In this document: positions 58,408 to 64,000 of the stretch, piece after piece | Position numbering within the stretch: position 1 is the first letter of the stretch | Layout: each line of letters begins with the position of its first letter | Assembly: GCF_014196595.1 (NCBI RefSeq) | Contig: NZ_JACIEA010000001.1 | Location: 310,748 to 374,747 of the forward strand | Origin: Sphingorhabdus rigui | Lineage (GTDB): Bacteria; Pseudomonadota; Alphaproteobacteria; Sphingomonadales; Sphingomonadaceae | DNA: 64,000 bases | Direction of reading: 5' to 3' | The notes under the pieces: generated by a model | The model's database searches: none | What the model was told of the DNA's origin: nothing | The model's input: the letters and a program-made list of their open reading frames with translations, nothing else | Made by a program: the position numbers and the translations under genes

Positions 58408-59331
58408 CTAGTTGGCCTTTCGCCGTATCGGGACCGGAATGTTGCAAATATCTGCGCCGCCAGCAGGGATGTTGAAAAAGGCATCCCGCCGATTGGCGCG
58501 CGCGTCGGCATAGGCTGCAAAGCTGTCGCTATCGGTCGACAGATATTCGAACGCAGGCACGTCCTTTGCTTCGATCCCAAGCCGCACCGACAGGATCGGC
58601 ACGCGCTCTTCTTCTCTCTCGTAAAAGCCAAGTGCACCCGTGCCGCGTGGCAGGCTGGACATATGTTCTATGCCTTCGATCACGCGTCCGACCAGCGCGA
58701 TGTTGCGGTCCAAGTGCCGCGGCGCGTGACCGATCACCGTATAGAGTTCCGCGCCCGTGCCGGTGTCAGGTGACAGGTTCCGGCCAACGCCGACCATGCC
58801 GTAGCAATGGACTGGCCAAAGCCCCTCACGGCCTTGTGCCAGCGGCCAGCCTAGATAGAAGCCATGGGCACCCGCGTAGGCGTCTGGCCTTCCGTCTGCG
58901 CGGGCCAAAATCCAATCTTTGGTCGGCCAGTCAGGGGTTACATAATTCTTCGCGTCCACGACCGACAACCCTTGTGGCAACGCCTTCTTCTCGGTCGCAT
59001 CACCCCATTGCACGACATAATTGTCCTGCACGCGGTTGATGCTGGTGCCGTCCCACCAATGCGCTGCCGCCAGTTTGCGGATATTGCTGACCCAACCCTG
59101 GCTGAACGGTGCAGGCATCAATTGAATGATGACGCGGCGTTGCTTGCCTTTCGAATCGGGGGCGAGCTCCATCACCAATATGTCCGATGGCGCAATGGCA
59201 ACCCAGTCGTCCGCTTTGGCCGCTGCCACAATCTCCGACGGCGCGGGGTAGCTTTTGGCGTCCTGTGCCGAAACGGGAAGAGCGGCGCAGATCGCGGCGC
59301 TGGCGAACAGGGGCAGATATCTTTTCATCAA
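58408..59331 (-). CDS. Cyclophilin-type peptidyl-prolyl isomerase, exported
   Basis: 307 residues with a signal peptide (ending LPVSAQ, about 22). The cyclophilin core (about 50-250) shows VMELAPDSKGKQRRVIIQLMP, WWDGTSINRVQDNYVVQWGD, and, near 175-215, CYGMVGVGRNLSPDTGTGAELYTVIG. It is longer than a single cyclophilin (about 170 residues) by an added N-terminal strand region and a C-terminal extension. It acts in the periplasm on folding of outer-membrane proteins, by analogy. Confidence 0.88.
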   Translation of the reverse strand: MMKRYLPLFASAAICAALPVSAQDAKSYPAPSEIVAAAKADDWVAIAPSDILVMELAPDSKGKQRRVIIQLMPAPFSQGWVSNIRKLAAAHWWDGTSINRVQDNYVVQWGDATEKKALPQGLSVVDAKNYVTPDWPTKDWILARADGRPDAYAGAHGFYLGWPLAQGREGLWPVHCYGMVGVGRNLSPDTGTGAELYTVIGHAPRHLDRNIALVGRVIEGIEHMSSLPRGTGALGFYEREEERVPILSVRLGIEAKDVPAFEYLSTDSDSFAAYADARANRRDAFFNIPAGGADICNIPVPIRRKAN

Positions 59332-59407
59332 TAAGGTTATGGCAAATCACTGTGCCTTGCGAAAGCGGAAAGGAGCGGCTAGGGGCGTGCGTCCCTTAGG
59401 GGAATGC

Positions 59408-59497
59408 GGAGACGTGGCCGAGTGGTCGAAGGCGCACGCCTGGAAAGTGTGTATAGGGGTGACTCTATCGTGGGTTCGAATCCCACCGTCTCCGCCA
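59408..59497 (+). tRNA. tRNA-Ser (anticodon GGA)
   Basis: A 90-base gene including the encoded CCA. The acceptor stem GGAGACG pairs with CGTCTCC, the discriminator base is G. The anticodon loop CTGGAAA gives GGA, reading UCC and UCU. A long variable arm (around TAGGGGTGACTCTA) and the T-loop GTTCGAATC confirm a serine tRNA. Confidence 0.97.
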
Positions 59498-59524
59498 CAC
59501 ATCATACAATTACAGATTTCATTT

Positions 59525-59544
59525 GGCGTATAAGGAAATACGCC
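59525..59544 (+). terminator. Possible terminator after tRNA-Ser
   Basis: GGCGTA-taaggaaa-TACGCC forms a 6-bp stem, 28 bp after the tRNA, followed by only a short T-run. Confidence 0.35.
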
Positions 59545-59657
59545 ACCCTTTATGCTGCCTCGAATTGCGCGATTTCAGCGCGCACCGCAGTTGTTCCAGT
59601 CGTCGAGTTGCTTCGCGCTGTAAGGCCAAAATACTGTCGACAGGGTATGTTTTCGTC

Positions 59658-60278
59658 TTAACAAAACACGAGTTTAATGACCCGCTTGATGAGGTCGTTC
59701 CAACTGTCTTGATCAATATGATCGATCGATATGTCGTCAATGACGCGGCCCAAGGTATATGCTTGGATAAATAGAGCGGCAGTATTCGGGTTGAAAGCCT
59801 TGTTCATCCAGCCCCTTTCTTGGGCCGCCGCGAATAATTCTGTCAGGGCGTCAGTCAGTCGCTTCTGTTCGGCACCCAGCCTTTCGAGCAGGCGATCATT
59901 TTCTTCGGCAAAGCCAATCAACCGTGCCCGGACAAACCTACTGCGCTTGTTTTCGGGCGCTTGCGTTATGTCCGTGATGGCGCACAGCCCGTCATACATC
60001 TGGTCCGCAGATTGGCTCGCCGACATCAAATTTGATAGTGACTCAATGTTTGCGTCAACTTGCGTCGAAAATTTACGAACCAGCGCCAGTTCCAAAAGAT
60101 CGGAAACGTCGACGAAATGATGGTATAGCGATCCCCGCGAAACGCCCGAATGCTCGAGCAGCATTTCGCCCGTGATATCCTCGGGAAAATGCGTTTCCAG
60201 CAGATTGAGTGCGGTCTTCAGCAGCTTCTCTTTCGTCGGCTGTTCTGTGGGCGCTCGCCTTTGCACCGCGCCACGCAT
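59658..60278 (-). CDS. TetR-family transcriptional regulator
   Basis: 206 residues from the ATG at 60278, with AAAGGA upstream; a GTG at 60302 is possible. The N-terminal TetR HTH (about 20-65) reads KEKLLKTALNLLETHFPEDITGEMLLEHSGVSRGSLYHHFVDVSDLLELAL. The C-terminal ligand domain is helical, ligand unknown. It is divergent from the giant TIG-repeat gene, and two palindromes lie in the 240-bp gap, so it may regulate itself and that gene. Confidence 0.93.
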   Translation of the reverse strand: MRGAVQRRAPTEQPTKEKLLKTALNLLETHFPEDITGEMLLEHSGVSRGSLYHHFVDVSDLLELALVRKFSTQVDANIESLSNLMSASQSADQMYDGLCAITDITQAPENKRSRFVRARLIGFAEENDRLLERLGAEQKRLTDALTELFAAAQERGWMNKAFNPNTAALFIQAYTLGRVIDDISIDHIDQDSWNDLIKRVIKLVFC

Positions 60279-60416
60279 TTTCCTTTGTGTTGCGGAGATC
60301 ACATGCGGTTCCTTGTGCGCAGAGTAGGATATTATGCATAGGGTCCGCGTAGAACCACGTCAACATTGCGCGCCGGGGTGTCCGCCCACAAAAGACACAA
60401 TTGTTGTCAATTACTC

Positions 60417-60437
60417 AACTAGACTATCTGACTAGTT
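60417..60437. promoter_or_regulatory. Candidate TetR operator
   Basis: AACTAG and CTAGTT (6-bp arms, 9-base spacer) form an inverted repeat in the tetR/TIG-protein divergent gap. A second symmetric site, ACAATTGT with GACA/TGTC-like flanks, lies at about 60395-60410. TetR dimers usually bind such palindromes. Confidence 0.4.
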
Positions 60438-60519
60438 CTTTAATGTCCGCCCAAGATTAATAGAAAATAAAAGCATGCCGATTCGCAAATGCGGTCGTGT
60501 TTTACATGCTTCCTAAGTG

Positions 60520-63500
60520 ATGGGAATTTCCGTGAATATTTTTGGTCGTGTGCATGCGGCAATGTTGGCTTGTCTGTTTGCGTGTATGGTAGCTTTGCTT
60601 CCGCTGTCAGCCGCGAATGCGCAGACCATTACGGGGATCTCCCCTTCATCCGGTCCGCAAGGGACAACCGTGACCGTCACGGGAACCGACTTTGTACTCT
60701 CTTTTGACGCAAGCACGATCCGTGCTGATTTCAAGCTGAGTGGAAGCGTGATCGCCACCACGCAGGCTACAGTGGTTAACGATTCAACGATCAGGTTTGT
60801 GGTTCCGGTCGGTTTGCAGTTCGGCACGACTTATAATGTCGACATTGACGATTCTGCCAATATTCCGGTGCCAGCCCAAACGTTCCGTGTCACGCCAACA
60901 ATCACCCTCTCGCCATCCGCAAACTCAGGCCTCGCCACACCTATTATAGGCCGCTCTTATTCGCAGGTCGTTTCGGCAAGCGGCGGGACCGGGCCATATA
61001 CTTTTGCCATAACATCGGGGGCGCTTCCGGCGGGGCTTACTTTAGCGTCCAATGGGACGATTTCCGGCACAGTCTCAAACTCTTTGAGCCCCGGTAGTAA
61101 CGCGAACGTGACCATCACTGCGACCGACGCTACTGGTGCAACTGGCTCGGAAGCCTATTCTATTTTTATCGGTGCACCCAGTGCGCCGAGCCTGACCAGC
61201 ATTTCTGTTCGTGAAGGTCCAGTTTCCGGTGGCACTGTCGTTGTGCTTACAGGAACCGATTTCCTTGGTGCGACGGGTGTTACTTTTGGCAGCTACGCAG
61301 CCACCAACTTCACAGTTAATAGCAATACCCAGATCACGGTGACCACGCCAGCCGCCGCCGCGTCAGGATTTGGCCAAGTGGTGGTGACCACCCCGTGGGG
61401 TAGCAGCGAATCAACCGGGCAATCTCGGATTTACGTCTATTTGGGACAGCCTACGGTCACCAGTGTAACGCCAGCGACTGGTTCAACCTTGGGGGGCACA
61501 TCTGTTGTCCTGCGGGGTGACAATTTGTTTGGTACGTCGATATCGGTAACCGTTGGCGGCGTGGCGGCGACGAACGTTATTGCTGGAAGTGGTCCAACAG
61601 CAGGCGAGCTTAGAATAACGACGCCCGCCAACGTTCCGGGAACAGCAAATATTGTTGTCACAACACCCGGCGGTATTACCCCAACCAGCCCTGCAAACGA
61701 ATTTGCATATGTTCCACCTCCGCCCCAAGTCAACTCACTTTCCGTATATTCGGGGCCTGTCGCGGGCGGCACGGTTGTAACGATTACGGGCAACTTTTTG
61801 ACCGGGCCAACACAAGTGACCTTTGGTGGTGTTTCCGCAACATCTATCAATGTGGTCAACGACACGACGATCACTGCAACAACGCCTGCTGGCACTGCGG
61901 GCCAGGTAGATATGGTCGTGACAACGCTTGGTGGCTCAATAACTCAATCGGGCATTTTTGAATATATCGGGCCGCCGGCGATCACGAGCATCAGTCCGAA
62001 TACGGGCGGTACGTCAGGAAACACATATGTTACAATAAACGGCACCGGATTTCAGAATGCTACATCGGTAACTTTTGGTGGCGTTCCGGCACTTAGTTAC
62101 AACGTATTTATTTCGCGCATCGAAGCAGTTTCGCCACCAGGCGCTTCGGGTACCGTCGATGTTGTGGTGACAACGCCGGCTGGTTCCAGCGCGACGGGCA
62201 GCGCAACCCAGTTTACCTATGCGAATCCGCAGCCCCAAATATTTTCTGTCGGTCCGGGCACAGGCTCGACAGCTGGCGGCAATCGCGTGTCGATCAACGG
62301 TCAAAACTTAACCGGTGTTACATCAGTTACCTTCGGCGGGGTTCCTGCTCTATATTTCACTGTCAGTAACCCTTCCAATATTGTCGCTTATGCACCCGCC
62401 GGATCATTGGGTACGGTTAGCGTCGCTGTCACCTCGCCAAGCGGCACGGCGACAGCGTCTAACGCATATACATATGTTGACCCAGCGGCCGTGACGATTA
62501 CGGGGCTTACCTCAGGCCAGGGGCCACTCGCCGGTGGCAATGAAGTAGGGATTGTGGGCACAAACTTTACGGGAGCAACGGCGGTGACCTTTGGGGGAAC
62601 GGCGGTAACGTCGTTTACTGTGGTGAGCGCAACCCGTATTCTCGCGGTCGTCCCGGCGGCGAGCTCTACAGGGCCCGTATCCGTGGTCGTGACGGCACCT
62701 GGTGGTACCGCCACGCGGGCAGGGGCATACAACTATGTTGCATTATCTTCCGCGCCAACCATTTCCTCGGTCAGCCCGTCGAATATTTCAGTTGATGGCG
62801 GAAGCGTCACTGTTTTTGGCACCAACTTTATTGGTGTAACTTCCGTTACTTTTAATGGCGTGCCTGGTACCTCCATGATTGACCAGGGCGGCACTGTGCT
62901 CACTATTACTGCCCCCGCAGGAACGGTAGGGCCTGTTGACATTGCGGTAACGACCGCAGCGGGAACCGCCACGCGCGTCAACGCGGCGACGTATATCGCA
63001 GACCGGCTCCCCGCAATCTCGGCCGTGTCGCCTGCTTCGGGACCGAATAGCGGAGGTACCACTGTAACAATTACCGGGACAAACTTTAGCAGTGCGACTG
63101 CGGTGCGGTTTGGATCGGGGACAGGAACATCGTTTTCGGTCGTGAGCCCAACGCAAATTACTGTGGTTACGCCAGTACTCTCCGATATTGGTACCCAAGG
63201 CGTAACGATTGCTTCGCCCGCTGGATCATCGATATCGAATGTAAATAGCAGATTTGTTTTCACATCTTCTTCACTTGCCGCACCAACCATAAGTTCAGTT
63301 TCGCCAAATAATGGCGCAATTGCAGGTGGTACGAGCGTCACCATCACAGGTACCAATTTCAGTGGTACAGCGTCGGTACGTTTCGGCACGGAGGCAGCGA
63401 CGTCATTTATCGTGAACAGCGCCACCCAAATTACGGCCGTCACTCCGGCAGGGTCTGCAGGTGCGGTTGATATCTCCGTGACGGCATTGGGCGGCACGGT

Positions 63501-64000
63501 CACGTCCAATGGTGCATTTACGTATAGCGCACCACAGCAGCAACCCGCGAGCCAAAGCATCTCATTCACATCTACAGCGCCAAGCGGTGCAGTCGTTGGT
63601 GGTGCCACTTATACACCGACGGCGACGGCAACATCTGGCCTATCTGTGGCACTTTCGGTTGACGCGTCCAGCTCCGCGACCTGTTCTATCGCAGGCGGTG
63701 TCGTCAGCTTCACTGGCGCAGGCACCTGCCGTATCAACGCCGATCAAGCGGGTGATTCAAGCTTTGCTGCCGCTTCGCAAGTGCAACAGAGCTTCTCTGT
63801 TTTGCCTGCTGCACCGACGATTACAGCGGTCACACCAAACAGCGGCACGACTGCTGGCGGTACGAGCGTTGTGATCACGGGAACAGACCTGACGGGTGCT
63901 ACTGTGAACTTTGGTTCAACAGCAGCAACGTCGGTTGTCGTAAACAGCGCAACGCAAGTTACCGCGGTATCGCCAGCCGGTTCGGCGGGAGCCGCTGACA
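60520..64000 (+). CDS. Giant secreted IPT/TIG-repeat protein (3' end outside window)
   Basis: Continuous frame from the ATG at 60520 to the window edge, 1,160 codons with no stop. A signal peptide (about 1-34, ending AANA) directs export. Then come at least 11 IPT/TIG immunoglobulin-like domains, 83-91 residues apart, starting at about residues 36, 220, 311, 402, 485, 573, 657, 746, 831, 922 and 1097. Each has the hallmark SVSP..G...GGT.VTITGTNF...VTFG. A He_PIG-type domain with GGTGPYTFAITSGALPAGLTL lies near 128-220, and a different Cys-containing domain at about 1010-1095. TIG arrays are common in surface adhesins and filamentous exoproteins. The gene is divergent from a TetR gene. Confidence 0.85.
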   Translation, partial: MGISVNIFGRVHAAMLACLFACMVALLPLSAANAQTITGISPSSGPQGTTVTVTGTDFVLSFDASTIRADFKLSGSVIATTQATVVNDSTIRFVVPVGLQFGTTYNVDIDDSANIPVPAQTFRVTPTITLSPSANSGLATPIIGRSYSQVVSASGGTGPYTFAITSGALPAGLTLASNGTISGTVSNSLSPGSNANVTITATDATGATGSEAYSIFIGAPSAPSLTSISVREGPVSGGTVVVLTGTDFLGATGVTFGSYAATNFTVNSNTQITVTTPAAAASGFGQVVVTTPWGSSESTGQSRIYVYLGQPTVTSVTPATGSTLGGTSVVLRGDNLFGTSISVTVGGVAATNVIAGSGPTAGELRITTPANVPGTANIVVTTPGGITPTSPANEFAYVPPPPQVNSLSVYSGPVAGGTVVTITGNFLTGPTQVTFGGVSATSINVVNDTTITATTPAGTAGQVDMVVTTLGGSITQSGIFEYIGPPAITSISPNTGGTSGNTYVTINGTGFQNATSVTFGGVPALSYNVFISRIEAVSPPGASGTVDVVVTTPAGSSATGSATQFTYANPQPQIFSVGPGTGSTAGGNRVSINGQNLTGVTSVTFGGVPALYFTVSNPSNIVAYAPAGSLGTVSVAVTSPSGTATASNAYTYVDPAAVTITGLTSGQGPLAGGNEVGIVGTNFTGATAVTFGGTAVTSFTVVSATRILAVVPAASSTGPVSVVVTAPGGTATRAGAYNYVALSSAPTISSVSPSNISVDGGSVTVFGTNFIGVTSVTFNGVPGTSMIDQGGTVLTITAPAGTVGPVDIAVTTAAGTATRVNAATYIADRLPAISAVSPASGPNSGGTTVTITGTNFSSATAVRFGSGTGTSFSVVSPTQITVVTPVLSDIGTQGVTIASPAGSSISNVNSRFVFTSSSLAAPTISSVSPNNGAIAGGTSVTITGTNFSGTASVRFGTEAATSFIVNSATQITAVTPAGSAGAVDISVTALGGTVTSNGAFTYSAPQQQPASQSISFTSTAPSGAVVGGATYTPTATATSGLSVALSVDASSSATCSIAGGVVSFTGAGTCRINADQAGDSSFAAASQVQQSFSVLPAAPTITAVTPNSGTTAGGTSVVITGTDLTGATVNFGSTAATSVVVNSATQVTAVSPAGSAGAAD

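Noticed and set aside
62733..63608. 291-codon open frame on the minus strand
   Set aside because: It lies opposite the TIG-repeat gene; the repetitive, stop-poor coding strand creates long antisense frames (also at 61437-61895). The product is low-complexity Val/Pro/Thr without a domain.
1..64000. CRISPR arrays, integrases, transposases, rRNA operons
   Set aside because: Looked for and not seen; the only repeats are the REP-like hairpins, the nrdB tail and the in-gene TIG and Lys/Ala/Pro repeats.

Overview
The window is a dense, GC-rich stretch of chromosome from an alphaproteobacterium, almost certainly a member of the Sphingomonadales. The main reasons are a serine palmitoyltransferase paired with a dedicated acyl carrier protein, the compact EcfG/NepR/PhyR general stress response locus, a TonB-ExbB-ExbD-ExbD operon, class Ia nrdA/nrdB, a CYP153-type P450, and hemC-hemD followed by a mitofilin-like gene. 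Genes are closely packed with many 1-4 bp overlaps. I see no rRNA, CRISPR array, transposase, integrase or phage module. One tRNA (Ser, anticodon GGA) is present.

Layout. 1-1.2 kb: end of obg and proB. 1.2-9.7 (to 10.4) kb: a sphingolipid (ceramide) locus. Rightward are a ceramide-reductase-like dehydrogenase, ACP, serine palmitoyltransferase and a DUF1275 membrane protein. Leftward is a DUF2141 protein, a lipid kinase and a nucleotidyltransferase-like protein. Rightward again are LptF, LptG and a GNAT-type acyltransferase. Together they could make, phosphorylate, possibly CTP-activate and export ceramide lipids. 10.5-12.5 kb: small genes, including a 34-residue membrane peptide behind an FNR-type operator, and a repeated hairpin. 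12.6-15.25 kb: an A/T-richer accessory island with an AlbA_2 protein and a SEFIR/TIR protein, bounded by a duplicated nrdB tail. 15.4-19 kb: nrdB and nrdA. 19-29.2 kb: housekeeping genes (fumarase, NRAMP-like transporter, MlaA, FKBP, rpsU, an aldolase-like protein, an orphan 2Fe-2S oxidoreductase subunit, HNH, gluQ, HIG1, cobalamin adenosyltransferase).

29.4-32 kb: the tonB-exbB-exbD-exbD operon. 32.2-33.5 kb: an M20 peptidase. 33.6-37.3 kb: the general stress response region. It has glsB-like and lipoprotein genes, ecfG, nepR and phyR, with GGAAC-N16-(t/c)GT(t/a) promoters in front of several genes. phyR carries an in-frame TAA at codon 37. 37.5-43.5 kb: M23 peptidase, DUF2093, xseA, purD (its start codon overlaps that of xseA), a membrane-anchored histone-H1-like HhH protein, DUF1272, a YgjP-like protease and a YcgN-like protein. 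43.5-53.7 kb: SCO1, ankyrin protein, MsrB, CYP153, an ABC exporter, queG, an EI24 protein, adenosine kinase and a flippase. 53.8-59.3 kb: gpsA, tsaD, hemC, hemD, mitofilin-like, cyclophilin. 59.4-64 kb: tRNA-Ser, a TetR regulator and the first 1,160 codons of a giant secreted IPT/TIG-repeat protein that runs off the window.

The strongest leads are the ceramide locus with its kinase/nucleotidyltransferase branch, the nrdB-tail-flanked SEFIR/AlbA_2 island, the interrupted phyR, and the FNR-site-linked micro-protein. Assignments rest on reading motifs and overall resemblance; no database search was run.
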